A stretch of DNA of 64,000 nt from Paracoccus wurundjeri (GTDB taxonomy: Bacteria > Pseudomonadota > Alphaproteobacteria > Rhodobacterales > Rhodobacteraceae). The translations under genes were made by a program, and so were the position numbers. The notes beneath the pieces are model-generated. The model did not search any database. It worked only from the letters and a program-made list of their open reading frames with translations, and had not been told where the DNA came from. Positions 26,205 through 35,290 of the stretch are shown one piece after another. The stretch is from the NCBI RefSeq assembly GCF_030678915.1, contig NZ_JAUUTZ010000013.1, positions 58,151 to 122,150 of the forward strand. The letters are read 5' to 3'. The first letter of the stretch is position 1, and the number at the start of each line of letters is the position of its first letter.

Positions 26205-28834
26205 GACGCATCTCCCAAAGCCTTGAGTTCATAGATCAGGTCAAGCGCCTCGCGCGGGCTGAGCCCGTCGGGATGCACATCCTTCAACCGCTCATCCAGC
26301 GGCGATTTCCCGGAAACGGCAGGGGCAGCCGCCGGTGGTGCCGCGCGGAACAGCGGCAGATCGTCGATCAGGGCGGCGGGTTTCGCCGCGCCTTCACGCT
26401 CGCCCGATTCCAGCGCATCCAGCACCTCGCGCGCCCGTTCGACCACCGATGCGGGCAGCCCGGCCAGCCGCGCCACCTGAACCCCATAGCTGCGGTCGGC
26501 GGCGCCCTTGCGCACCTCGTGCAGGAAGATCACGTCGCCTTCCCATTCGCGGACCGCAACCGTCGCGTTCTCGACACCATCCAGCCGCGCGGTCAGGGCG
26601 GTCATCTCGTGATAATGGGTGGCGAACAGGGCACGGCAGCGGTTAACCTCGTGCAGATGCTCCATCACTGCCCAGGCGATAGAAAGCCCGTCCCATGTCG
26701 CTGTGCCGCGCCCGATTTCATCAAGAATGACAAGCGCATGATCGTCGGCCTGATTCAGAATCGCAGCGGTTTCCACCATCTCGACCATGAAGGTCGACCG
26801 CCCCCGCGCCAGATCGTCCGCCGCACCCACACGGCTGAACAACTGACTAACCATGCCGATATGGGCGCGCCGCGCGGGCACATACGCCCCCGCCTGAGCC
26901 AGAACCGCGATCAGGGCGTTCTGACGCAGGAAGGTCGATTTCCCGGCCATGTTCGGGCCGGTCAGCAGCCAGATCGCCGGAGTATCGCCTTCGGTCAACT
27001 CGCAATCATTGGCGACGAAACTTTCCGATTGCCGTTTCAACGCCCGCTCGACCACCGGATGCCGCCCGCCTTCGACAATAAAGGCGCGGCTGTCATCCAC
27101 GCGAGGCCGCGTCCAGCCTTCACCACTGGCGATATCGGCGAAACCACTGGCAAGGTCGATCTCGGCCAGGGCCCGCGCCGCCTGCCCGATCTGCGCCGAT
27201 TTCTCTAGCACCGCAGCCCGCAGCCGGTCGAAAATCCGGCGTTCGATCTCAAGCGCCCGGTCGCGGGCATTCAGGATACGGGTTTCCAGTTCGGAAAGCT
27301 CGACCGTGGTGAAACGGATCTGGTTCGCGGTGGTCTGCCGGTGAATGAATGTCTCCGACAGCGGCGGTTTCATCATCCTTTCGGCATGGGTCGCGGTGGT
27401 TTCGATGAAATAGCCCAGCACGTTGTTATGCTTGATCTTCAGGCTGGAGACCCCGGCCTTTTCGGCGTAATCCGCCTGCATCCCGGCGATGACCCCGCGC
27501 CCTTCGTCACGCAGGCGGCGGGTCTGGTCCAGATCCTCGTCATATCCGGAGGCGACGAAACCGCCATCGCGGGCCAACAGGGGGGGCTCTGCCACAAGCG
27601 CATCGTCCAGAAGATCGATCAACCCATCATGGCCGGTCAGATCGCCGGCGGAATCCCGCAGCACCTGCGCCGCGTCATCGGGCAAAAGCCCGGCAATCGC
27701 GGCGCCCTGCGCCAGCCCGGCCCGGATCGCGGCCAGATCGCGCGGCCCGCCCCGTTCCAGCGCAAGCCGGGACAGCGCACGGTCCATATCCGGCACCCGC
27801 GCCAAAGCCTCTCGCAGATCGGCGGACAGGCGCGGATCCTCGACCAGATCCGCCACCGCCTGCTGCCGCGCATGGATCAGGTGCAGGTCGCGGGACGGCG
27901 CCGAGATGCGCCGTTCAAGCAGCCGCCCGCCCGCCGCCGTTACCGTCCGGTCGATCGCATGCAGAAGCGAGCCATCGCGCCCGCCCGACAATGCCTGCGT
28001 CAGTTCCAGATTCCGGCGCGTCGCCGCATCGATCTGCACCGCGCCGCCTATCCGTTCGCGGGAAGGCGGTCGCAGCAAAGGCAATTTCCCCCGCTGCGTC
28101 ATATCGAGATAATCGACAATCGCGCCCATCGCCGACAGTTCCGGGCGCGAGAAGCTGCCGAACCCGTCCAGCGTCTCAACCCCGTAAAGCTGGCACAACC
28201 GGCGCTGCGCCGCCGTGGAATCGAATGCGCTGGCATGCAGATCGGTCAGTGCCGCGCCCGCATCGGCGGCAAGTTCATCAAGCCCCGCGCCATCCGCCGC
28301 CAGCAATTCACGGGGCGCAAGCCGCGCCAGTTCGGGTGACAGACGGCTGACCGGACATTCCATCACCTGAAACGCCCCGGTCGAGATATCCACCCATGCC
28401 AGCGCGCTCTCGTCGCGCACCTGCGAAAAAGCGGCAAGGAAATTGTGCCGCCGCGCTTCCAGCAGGGATTCCTCGGTCAGGGTTCCCGGCGTGACCAGCC
28501 GCACCACATCGCGGGCCACCACCGATTTCGACCCGCGTTTCTTCGCCTCGGCCGGGTCTTCCATCTGCTCGGCGATGGCGACGCGGAACCCCTTGCGGAT
28601 CAGCGTCAGCAGATAGCTTTCGGCGGCATGAACCGGCACGCCGCACATCGGAATCGGCTCGCCCTGATGGGTGCCACGCTTGGTCAGGGCGATATCCAAT
28701 GCGCTCGCGGCCTGCACGGCATCGTCAAAGAACATCTCGTAGAAATCACCCATGCGATAGAACAGCAGCGCCCCCGGATTCGCATCCCGGATCGCCAGAT
28801 ATTGCGCCATCATCGGTGTGGGCTGATCGTTCAT
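26201..28834 (-). CDS. mutS: DNA mismatch repair protein MutS
   Basis: An 877-residue mismatch-recognition ATPase. The N-terminal domain has the Phe-X-Glu wedge in [15 protein letters not shown]; core and clamp domains follow; the ATPase domain has Walker [16 protein letters not shown], signature region [20 protein letters not shown] (split: [20 protein letters not shown]) and Walker [21 protein letters not shown]. The C-terminus has a helix-turn-helix dimerisation tail. ATG at 28834 is preferred over GTG at 28840 because AGGTGG lies just upstream. First gene of a mutS-aroC unit. Confidence 0.96.
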   Translation of the reverse strand: MNDQPTPMMAQYLAIRDANPGALLFYRMGDFYEMFFDDAVQAASALDIALTKRGTHQGEPIPMCGVPVHAAESYLLTLIRKGFRVAIAEQMEDPAEAKKRGSKSVVARDVVRLVTPGTLTEESLLEARRHNFLAAFSQVRDESALAWVDISTGAFQVMECPVSRLSPELARLAPRELLAADGAGLDELAADAGAALTDLHASAFDSTAAQRRLCQLYGVETLDGFGSFSRPELSAMGAIVDYLDMTQRGKLPLLRPPSRERIGGAVQIDAATRRNLELTQALSGGRDGSLLHAIDRTVTAAGGRLLERRISAPSRDLHLIHARQQAVADLVEDPRLSADLREALARVPDMDRALSRLALERGGPRDLAAIRAGLAQGAAIAGLLPDDAAQVLRDSAGDLTGHDGLIDLLDDALVAEPPLLARDGGFVASGYDEDLDQTRRLRDEGRGVIAGMQADYAEKAGVSSLKIKHNNVLGYFIETTATHAERMMKPPLSETFIHRQTTANQIRFTTVELSELETRILNARDRALEIERRIFDRLRAAVLEKSAQIGQAARALAEIDLASGFADIASGEGWTRPRVDDSRAFIVEGGRHPVVERALKRQSESFVANDCELTEGDTPAIWLLTGPNMAGKSTFLRQNALIAVLAQAGAYVPARRAHIGMVSQLFSRVGAADDLARGRSTFMVEMVETAAILNQADDHALVILDEIGRGTATWDGLSIAWAVMEHLHEVNRCRALFATHYHEMTALTARLDGVENATVAVREWEGDVIFLHEVRKGAADRSYGVQVARLAGLPASVVERAREVLDALESGEREGAAKPAALIDDLPLFRAAPPAAAPAVSGKSPLDERLKDVHPDGLSPREALDLIYELKALGDAS

Positions 28835-28977
28835 TGCCACCTGCTGAAACTGCGTGCTAGCGTTTCTAGAGGGGATTGGCTTCGGGTTGAAGTGCCGTTT
28901 TGCCGGCGCTTCGGGAATGCTGCGGCGTGTATCGCCAGCGATGCGACTTTCCCTTGCCTGACAGCCGTTATTACCCG

Positions 28978-29024
28978 CCCGGGATCAAGGATCGCAGGCC
29001 AGCCGGGCAATGGCAGGCTCGCTT
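28978..29024 (-). repeat. Intergenic repeat family B, fragment
   Basis: On the minus strand it reads GCCCGGCTGGCCTGCGATCC then TTGATCCCGGGCG, matching the 3' core of family B copies at 32905-33041 and 6097-6166 with a few substitutions. Lies in the 379-bp gap between mutS and thiB; the rest of 28835-28977 shows nothing recognisable. Confidence 0.55.
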
Positions 29025-29053
29025 GGATAAAACCGGTCCTCTGCGCTTTCGCC

Positions 29054-29081
29054 TTGCGAAACGCCTCCCGTCCATTACATT
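29054..29081 (+). promoter_or_regulatory. Putative sigma-70 promoter for thiBPQ
   Basis: TTGCGA (29054-29059) and TACATT (29076-29081) with a 16-nt spacer. Transcription would start about 7 nt later, at the 5' edge of the riboswitch. Assigned by eye. Confidence 0.35.
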
Positions 29082-29088
29082 TGTCCGA

Positions 29089-29168
29089 TACCTCGGGGAG
29101 CCGTTATCGGCTGAGACGCGACCGCGGACCCGTTGAACCTGATCCGGCTAGGACCGGCGGAGGGAAGG
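29089..29168 (+). ncRNA. TPP riboswitch (THI element)
   Basis: The conserved thi-box is complete: CGGGGAGCC, then GGCTGAGA at 29109-29116, ACCCGTTGAACCTGATCCGG at 29128-29147, and TAGGACCGGCGGAGGGAA at 29149-29166. These are the pyrimidine- and pyrophosphate-sensing arms of the TPP aptamer. It lies about 46 nt before the thiB ATG; AAGGAG (29200-29205) is the likely sequestered ribosome binding site. TPP should switch off thiamine uptake. Confidence 0.95.
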
Positions 29169-29213
29169 TTTCGCGCTCCTTTCTTTCGTGAAAATCACCA
29201 AGGAGTCGCCGCG

Positions 29214-30197
29214 ATGAAAACAGTCCTGACAACATCAGCCCTGCTGCTGGCAAGCCCGGCCTTCGCACAGGACAAGCCGGTGCTGACCGTCTATGCCGGA
29301 GATTACATCGCCAGCGAATGGGGCCCCGGCCCGAAGATCGAGGAAGGTTTCGAGGCGTTCTGCGATTGCGATCTGAAATTCGTCACCGGCGACATCCTGC
29401 CCCGCATCCTGATGGAGGGCGAAGGCACGGAGGCCGATATCGTCTTCGGGCTGAATACCGATGTGACCGCCCGCGCCCGCGCCTCGGGACTGTTCGCGCC
29501 ACATGGGCAGGATACATCCGATCTTTCTGTGCCGGTCGAATGGGATGACGATATTTTCCTGCCCTATAACTGGGGCGAAACCGCCTTCGTCTATGACGAA
29601 ACCCGGCTGGAAAATCCGCCCGCGAGTTTCGACGAGCTTCTGAACGCGCCCGACGATCTGAAGATCGTGATACAGGATCCGCGCGCGGGCATCTCGGGTC
29701 TGGCGCTGCTCTTGTGGGTGAAATCGGTCTATGGCGACGACGCGCCCGAAGCATGGGCGAAGCTGGCCCCCAAGGTGCTGACCGTGACCAAGGGCTGGTC
29801 GGAATCCTATGGCATGTTCACCGACGGAGAGGCGGATATGGTCATGTCCTACACCACCTCGCCCGCCTATCATATCGAGGCCGAGGACGACCGGACTAAA
29901 CATGCCGCGATCTTCCCGGAAGGCCATTACCTGATGGCCGAACTGGCCGCGCAGGTGGCATCGACCGATCAGCCGGAACTTGCGCAGCAATTCATGGACT
30001 GGATCCTGACCCCGGAATTCCAAAGCACGATCCCGCTTGCCAACTGGTCCATGCCCGCGAAACTGCCTCTGGACGAATGGCCGCAGGTCATGCGCGATCT
30101 GCCGCGCCCCGAAAAGACCCTGTTCTATTCCGAGGACGAGGCCGAGGCCCTGCGCAAACCCGCGCTCGAGGAATGGCTCCAAGCCTTTTCGCGCTAG
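29214..30197 (+). CDS. thiB: Thiamine ABC transporter, periplasmic binding protein
   Basis: A 327-residue periplasmic protein. Signal peptide of 18 residues ends SPAFA before QDKPVLTVYAGDY. The mature protein has the ThiB hallmarks PRILMEGEGTEADIVFGLN, VPVEWDDDIFLPYNWGETAF (thiamine-site aromatic region) and KVLTVTKGWSESYGMFTDGE. The ATG at 29214 follows AAGGAG and begins the signal peptide; an in-frame codon at 29133 lies inside the riboswitch and is rejected. Delivers thiamine or TPP to ThiPQ. Confidence 0.95.
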   Translation: MKTVLTTSALLLASPAFAQDKPVLTVYAGDYIASEWGPGPKIEEGFEAFCDCDLKFVTGDILPRILMEGEGTEADIVFGLNTDVTARARASGLFAPHGQDTSDLSVPVEWDDDIFLPYNWGETAFVYDETRLENPPASFDELLNAPDDLKIVIQDPRAGISGLALLLWVKSVYGDDAPEAWAKLAPKVLTVTKGWSESYGMFTDGEADMVMSYTTSPAYHIEAEDDRTKHAAIFPEGHYLMAELAAQVASTDQPELAQQFMDWILTPEFQSTIPLANWSMPAKLPLDEWPQVMRDLPRPEKTLFYSEDEAEALRKPALEEWLQAFSR

Positions 30198-30623
30198 GAT
30201 CGGTCGCAGCCGTATCACGATATTCAGGCAATCGTCGCTCCCCCAACCCCGGCGATCCCGCATCAAAATCCGAAAGTTTTTGATTTTTCACATGAAACAC
30301 ATCTTTAACCTTAATGGATTTTATAGCCGGATCGCTCCGAAACGCTCCCCCTCCGTCATATTTCTTCTTTGTTCAAATACCTTGCAGGGGGTGCGGGGGA
30401 TGCAAAATCCCCTGCCGCGCTGCCGGACGCGATCTCTGGCACGGCATGATCGGTTCAGGACGATCCGGCTATATCTGCGCATGCCGCCACCGACCGAAAC
30501 CGCTCTCACCTCTTCCTCGCTCGAACCGCCCGGGATTTCCGCATTCCCCGCCATCGGTTGGAGAACCGCCCGGCGACAAGCGACACCCCCGGCTGCCGCA
30601 GAACTCATTCGCGGGCACATCCG
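30198..30623. other. 426-bp gap inside the thiBPQ operon
   Basis: No gene is seen. It contains a family A repeat (about 30325-30475). An AT-rich patch with TTTTTGATTTTTCACATG lies at about 30275-30293. The last 140 bp before thiP are featureless. The thiB-thiP distance is usually short, so the repeat appears to have enlarged the intercistronic region. Confidence 0.6.
30325..30475 (-). repeat. Intergenic repeat family A, copy 3 (inside thi operon)
   Basis: Reads TTCTTCTTTGTTCAAATACC, CTTGCAGGGGGTGCGGGGG and ATGCAAAATCCCC, matching copy 2 (6170-6330) over roughly 150 bp and the reverse complement of copy 1 (205-327). It lies between thiB and thiP. Confidence 0.7.
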
Positions 30624-32150
30624 ATGATCCGCCGCCATCCCGCCGGAGCGATAATCGCCACCCTGCTTGCCACTTTGATCCTTGGCACATTGGCCGCCGT
30701 AGCATGGCAGGCGCGCGGCTTGTCCGGCCTTGGCCCGTGGGACTGGCAGGCGGTGCGGTTCACGCTGTGGCAGGCGGTCGTCTCGGCAATCCTGTCGGCG
30801 CTGCTTGCGATTCCGGTTGCGCGGGCATTGGCGCGGCGGCGGTTTCGTGGTCGCGCGGCTTTGGTGACATTACTGGGTGCGCCCTTCATCCTGCCGGTGA
30901 TCGTGGCGATCATGGGACTGATCTCGGTCTTTGGCCGGAACGGCGCGCTCAATGACGGGTTGCGCCTGCTTGGCCTGCCCGAGATCAGCATTTACGGCTG
31001 GCAGGGGGTGATCCTTGCGCATGTGTTCTTTAACCTGCCGCTGTCGGTCCGGCTGATCCTGCAAGGCTGGCAGGCCATCCCGGCCGAACGGTTCCGTCTT
31101 GCCGAAAGCCTTGGTTTCACGCCCCGCGACAGGTTGCGGCATCTGGAACTGCCGATGCTACGCGCCGTTTTGCCGGGGGTCTGGCTGGCGGTGTTCCTTG
31201 TCTGCCTGACATCCTTTGCCGTGGCCCTGACACTGGGCGGCGGGCCATCCGCCACCACCGTCGAACTGGCCATCTATCAGGCTTTCCGCTTCGATTTCGA
31301 TCTCGGACGGGCAGCAATGCTGGGGCTGGTGCAGATCGCGCTTAGCCTTGGCGCCATGACACTGGCCTTCCGGATCACCATCCCCGCCGCGTTCGGCGCC
31401 GGGATGCAGGAAACCCATACCCCGCACGGCCCGCGCGGCTGGAGACGTGGCGCGGATACGCTTGCCATCCTGCTGGCGGCGGTTTTCCTGCTATGGCCGA
31501 TCCTGTCCGTCACCGCGAACGGGCTGCCCCGCATCGCGGCCCTGCCCACCGAAGTCTGGAGCGCCGCCGCACGTTCAATCGTCATGGCAATCTGTTCCGC
31601 GTTTCTGGCCCTGACGCTTTCGCTGATACTTGCGCTGGCGGTCGCGCGCGGCAATTCCCGCTGGATCGAAAGCGCCGGGATGCTGCCCATCGTCGCATCG
31701 CCGCTGGTTCTGGGGACCGGGCTGTTCATCCTGCTGCGCGGCTGGTTCGCACCCCAGACGCTTGCCCTGCCGGTCACGGTGGCGATCAACGCGATCATGG
31801 CGCTGCCATTCGGGCTTCGCGCCCTGATCCCTGCCGCGCGGATCCTGCGGGCGGATTACGGGCGGCTGGCCGCATCACTGGATATGCGCGGGACTGCGCG
31901 GCTGCGTTACCTGACCCTGCCGCGCCTTGCCCGCCCATTGGGCTTTGCCGGAGGTCTGGCCGCCGCGCTGGCGATGGGCGATCTTGGCGTCATCACGCTT
32001 TTCGCGCAGGAGCAGCCGACTTTGCCACTGAAACTTTATCAGCTGATGAATTCCTACCGGATGGAGGATGCCGCCGCCTGCGCCATCCTGCTGATGCTGA
32101 TCAGTTTCGCGCTTTTCTGGATCTTCGACCGCGGGGGACGCCTTGCTTGA
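30624..32150 (+). CDS. thiP: Thiamine ABC transporter permease
   Basis: A 508-residue double-length permease, about 12 membrane segments, made of two BPD_transp_1 halves. The EAA-type loops facing ThiQ are AESLGFTPRDRLRHLELP (first half) and AASLDMRGTARLRYLTLP (second half). Start taken at ATG 30624 because the hydrophobic N-terminus begins just after; a TTG at 30558 in frame would add 22 polar residues. The Shine-Dalgarno sequence is weak. Overlaps thiQ by 8 bp. Confidence 0.93.
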   Translation: MIRRHPAGAIIATLLATLILGTLAAVAWQARGLSGLGPWDWQAVRFTLWQAVVSAILSALLAIPVARALARRRFRGRAALVTLLGAPFILPVIVAIMGLISVFGRNGALNDGLRLLGLPEISIYGWQGVILAHVFFNLPLSVRLILQGWQAIPAERFRLAESLGFTPRDRLRHLELPMLRAVLPGVWLAVFLVCLTSFAVALTLGGGPSATTVELAIYQAFRFDFDLGRAAMLGLVQIALSLGAMTLAFRITIPAAFGAGMQETHTPHGPRGWRRGADTLAILLAAVFLLWPILSVTANGLPRIAALPTEVWSAAARSIVMAICSAFLALTLSLILALAVARGNSRWIESAGMLPIVASPLVLGTGLFILLRGWFAPQTLALPVTVAINAIMALPFGLRALIPAARILRADYGRLAASLDMRGTARLRYLTLPRLARPLGFAGGLAAALAMGDLGVITLFAQEQPTLPLKLYQLMNSYRMEDAAACAILLMLISFALFWIFDRGGRLA

Positions 32151-32835
32151 ACTGCGCGATATCACCGTCACTCTGGACGATTTCTCGCTGCACGCGGATC
32201 TGACCGTCCCTGCCGCTGCGCATATGGCGGTGATCGGGGCGTCGGGTTCGGGAAAATCCACGCTGCTGTCGCTGATTGGCGGTTTCCTTGCCCCGAATAA
32301 CGGCCGGATCCTGTGGGATGGACAGGACATCACCGCCATTCCCCCCGGTCAGCGGCCGGTTTCGTTTCTGTTTCAGGACCAGAACCTGTTTCCGCATCTG
32401 AGCGTGGCGCAGAATGTCGGGCTGGGCCTGCGCCCCGATCTGCGCCTTGACCGCGATCAACAGGCGCAAGTGAGCCATGCACTGGCCGAGGTCGGCCTGT
32501 CGGGCATGGAGCGCCGCCGCCCCGCCAGCCTGTCGGGCGGGCAGCAAAGCCGTGTCGCGCTTGCCCGGATCCTGCTGCGCGCCCGCCCATTGCTATTGCT
32601 GGACGAGCCATTCGCGGCGCTGGGTCCGGCCCTGAAATCCGAGATGCTGCAACTTGTGGCCCGCATCGCGGGCGAAACCCGGGCAACCGTGCTGATGGTC
32701 ACCCATGATCCCAGGGATGCCCGCAGTTTCGCCCCCCGGACGATCCTGATCGAGGGTGGCATCGCTCATGCGCCTGTGCCGACCGGACCCTTGCTGGACG
32801 ATCCCCCGCCGGGACTCCGCACCTATCTGGGTTAA
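32143..32835 (+). CDS. thiQ: Thiamine ABC transporter ATP-binding protein
   Basis: A 230-residue ABC ATPase. Walker A is GASGSGKSTLL, the Q-loop is FLFQDQNLFPHL, the signature is LSGGQQSRVALAR, Walker B is LLLLDEPF and the H-loop is VTHDP. It starts with TTG at 32143, inside the end of thiP, preceded by GGGGGA. Powers ThiBP thiamine uptake. Confidence 0.93.
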   Translation: MLELRDITVTLDDFSLHADLTVPAAAHMAVIGASGSGKSTLLSLIGGFLAPNNGRILWDGQDITAIPPGQRPVSFLFQDQNLFPHLSVAQNVGLGLRPDLRLDRDQQAQVSHALAEVGLSGMERRRPASLSGGQQSRVALARILLRARPLLLLDEPFAALGPALKSEMLQLVARIAGETRATVLMVTHDPRDARSFAPRTILIEGGIAHAPVPTGPLLDDPPPGLRTYLG

Positions 32836-32904
32836 GGAACAAATCGCCCGCGCCCCGGACTCTCGCCATAGCCGGGCAGCGCCTGACCGCGGGTGGGCGC
32901 AGTG

Positions 32905-33041
32905 GCAGTTGTGGCTCGCGTTTTATGGCGCAACCCCGAACGACGCCCGGCCCGCAGGACAACGTCACCAAAGCGCCCGCCCATCCGGGCGGTCGGGCGC
33001 TGCCCGGCGGGCCTGCGGCCCTTGATTCCGGGCACGGGGCA
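32905..33041 (+). repeat. Intergenic repeat family B, copy 2
   Basis: Full-length copy: TTTTATGGCGCAAC, then GCAGGACAACGTCACCAAAG, CGCCCGCCCATCCGGGCGG and the hairpin core GGGCCTGCGGCCCTTGATTC. Shares all of these blocks with 58915-59084. Lies between the convergent thiQ and proV-like genes. Confidence 0.7.
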
Positions 33042-33076
33042 TAGCACAGACAATATCGTTTGACGGTTCTTCGCCC

Positions 33077-34126
33077 TTACCCCCGCGCCGTTTCCCGCGC
33101 AGAGCGACGCGGCACCAAAGCCCGCATGATCGCGGGCATCTCCAGCGTACCGACCGGCTTTCCGTCCTGCGTGACCCGGAACCGCCGGTCAAGTGCACCC
33201 TCGGCCATGGCGATCACGTTCTCAAGGTTATCATCGTGATCGACCTCGCCGGAAAATTCGCCTTCGCCATTGCTGTCATCCATGATCGAGCGGACACGAA
33301 GAACCCTTGCGCGATTGATATCGCTGACGAAATCCTCGATATAGGGATCGGCTGGATTCAACAGGATATGCTGTGGCTCACCCTGCTGAACGACCAGTCC
33401 ATCCTTCAGGATCACCAGATGATCGGCCAGCTTCAGGGCCTCGTCCAGATCATGGGTGATGAAAACGATGGTCTTGTGCAGCTCGGCCTGCAATTCGATC
33501 AGCAGATCCTGCATATCGGTGCGGATCAGCGGATCAAGCGCCGAGAACGCCTCGTCCATCAGCATGATCCCGGAATTCGAGGTCAGGGCGCGGGCGATCC
33601 CCACCCGCTGCTGCATCCCGCCCGAAAGCTGATAGGGATAATGGCCGCCATAGCCGCCCAGCCCGACCCGATCCAGCCAGCGATTGGCGTCGCCCTCGAA
33701 CTCCTTGCGGGACTTGCCGCGCGTGGCCAGCGCCATCCCGGCATTCTCAAGCACCGTCCGATGCGGCAGCAGGGCGAATTTCTGGAACACCATCGACATG
33801 GTTTCCCGCCGCAGCGTCCGCAGCCGGGCCTCATTCCAGGTCAGGATATTCTTGCCATCGACCAGAACCTCGCCCGAGGTCGGCTCGATCAGCCGGTTCA
33901 GATGCCGGATCAGCGTCGATTTGCCCGAGCCGGACAGCCCCATGATGACGGTGATCTTGCCCTCGTGCATATCGACATTGATATCGGAAAGGCCCAGCAC
34001 ATGGTTGCGGCTTTCCAGAAGCTCGGACTTGCCCATCCCGGCCTGCACTTCGGTCAGAACGGATTTCGGGTTGTCGCCGAATATCTTGTAAAGATGGCGG
34101 ATCGAGATCTTGACGTTATCATCCAT
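33077..34126 (-). CDS. proV: Glycine betaine/proline-type ABC transporter ATP-binding protein
   Basis: A 349-residue ATPase of the QAT (quaternary amine) family. Walker A GLSGSGKSTLI, Q-loop MVFQKFALLPHRTV, signature LSGGMQQRVGIAR, Walker B GIMLMDEAFSALDP and H-loop FITHDLDEAL, followed by an approx. 90-residue C-terminal CBS-like regulatory region. Last gene of a minus-strand operon (substrate protein > permease > ATPase), 9 bp after the permease. Glycine betaine, choline, DMSP or TMAO are all possible; the symbol is given by family only. Confidence 0.88.
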   Translation of the reverse strand: MDDNVKISIRHLYKIFGDNPKSVLTEVQAGMGKSELLESRNHVLGLSDINVDMHEGKITVIMGLSGSGKSTLIRHLNRLIEPTSGEVLVDGKNILTWNEARLRTLRRETMSMVFQKFALLPHRTVLENAGMALATRGKSRKEFEGDANRWLDRVGLGGYGGHYPYQLSGGMQQRVGIARALTSNSGIMLMDEAFSALDPLIRTDMQDLLIELQAELHKTIVFITHDLDEALKLADHLVILKDGLVVQQGEPQHILLNPADPYIEDFVSDINRARVLRVRSIMDDSNGEGEFSGEVDHDDNLENVIAMAEGALDRRFRVTQDGKPVGTLEMPAIMRALVPRRSARETARG

Positions 34127-34135
34127 GACCGCCCC

Positions 34136-35212
34136 CTATCGCTTTGCCTGGCTGGCATCGATTCGCGCCAGCGAAGCCTTGGTCACGCGGTCCAGCATGA
34201 TCGCCAGCAGCACGATCCCGAAACCGGCGACCAGCCCGACCCCCAGCTCAAGACTGCGGATACCGCGCAGCACCAGCACCCCAAGACCCGGAGCGGAAAC
34301 CAGCGAGGCGATGACCACCATCGCAAGGCTCATCATGATGGTCTGGTTCACGCCAGCCATGATATTCGGCAGCGCCAGCGGGATCTGCACGCCGAACAGC
34401 TTTTGCCGGCTGGTCATGCCAAAAGCGTCGGCGGCCTCGATCACATCCCTGTCCACCAGCCGGATACCAAGATCCGTCAGCCGGACCACCGGCACGATGG
34501 CGTAAAGGATGATCGCGATGCCATAAAGTTTCGGCTCGGTCACCGAGAACAGGAAGATCAGCGGGATCAGGTAGACAAAGGGCGGCAGCGTCTGAAGCAT
34601 GTCGAGAATGGGGATGACGATCCGTTGCAGCCGGTCGCTGCGGGACATGGCAATGCCGATGGGCACGCCTATCAGCACGCAGATGAAGGCACAGACGAAG
34701 ATGATCGCCAATGTCTGCATCGCCGCATCGTAATGATCGACCAGGGCAAGCAGCGCAAGCGATATGGCCACGAAACCCACGATCCGCCACGACCGGCTGA
34801 CCAGCCAGACAAGGGCCAGCAGCAGCGGCATCATGATCCACCAGGGCGTATTGGTCATGACCGCAAGGCTTTCGCGCAGCATCCAGCTAAGCGGTTGGGT
34901 GACCGGATCGACCACCACCCGCAGCGCGTCGCGAATGGACAGGAACCCCCGCTCAAGTCCCAGTGTCAGATCGCGGGTTTCCGGAATCGCTGCGCAGGCA
35001 TCGTGAAGCGTATCGAGCGACGGAAAAGGCAGATCCCAAAGTGATCCGCCGTCACCGCCGCCCCCGGATTCGCCCCGGCTGCGGGCAAGCAGCTCTTGCA
35101 TGGACATGGGGGCGCTGCCACCACCTCCGTCGCTTCCGCCGCCGCACCATTCGCGCAAACCAAGCGCATCAATTACACCGTCATAAGTTGCCATGGCTAT
35201 TCCGGACAGCAT
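34136..35212 (-). CDS. proW: Glycine betaine/proline-type ABC transporter permease
   Basis: A 358-residue ProW-type permease with about six or seven membrane segments in the last 230 residues and the coupling loop EAADAFGMTSRQKLFGVQIP. The first 100 residues are hydrophilic, with two Gly-rich low-complexity runs (CGGGSDGGGGS and ESGGGGDGG), unusual even for this family, whose members often have an N-terminal tail. Alternative start at ATG 35194. Between the substrate protein (78 bp upstream) and ATPase genes. Confidence 0.9.
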   Translation of the reverse strand: MLSGIAMATYDGVIDALGLREWCGGGSDGGGGSAPMSMQELLARSRGESGGGGDGGSLWDLPFPSLDTLHDACAAIPETRDLTLGLERGFLSIRDALRVVVDPVTQPLSWMLRESLAVMTNTPWWIMMPLLLALVWLVSRSWRIVGFVAISLALLALVDHYDAAMQTLAIIFVCAFICVLIGVPIGIAMSRSDRLQRIVIPILDMLQTLPPFVYLIPLIFLFSVTEPKLYGIAIILYAIVPVVRLTDLGIRLVDRDVIEAADAFGMTSRQKLFGVQIPLALPNIMAGVNQTIMMSLAMVVIASLVSAPGLGVLVLRGIRSLELGVGLVAGFGIVLLAIMLDRVTKASLARIDASQAKR

Positions 35213-35290
35213 GCCCGCCTGTTTTCGGAACCCGGAAAGGACAACGCCTGATCCGGCGCCGTCCTTTGCAGGGTTCGGGTTGTCGTCGAC

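Noticed and set aside
30558..30623. Longer thiP with TTG start
   Set aside because: Adds a polar, Arg-rich stretch before the first membrane helix, not expected for ThiP.
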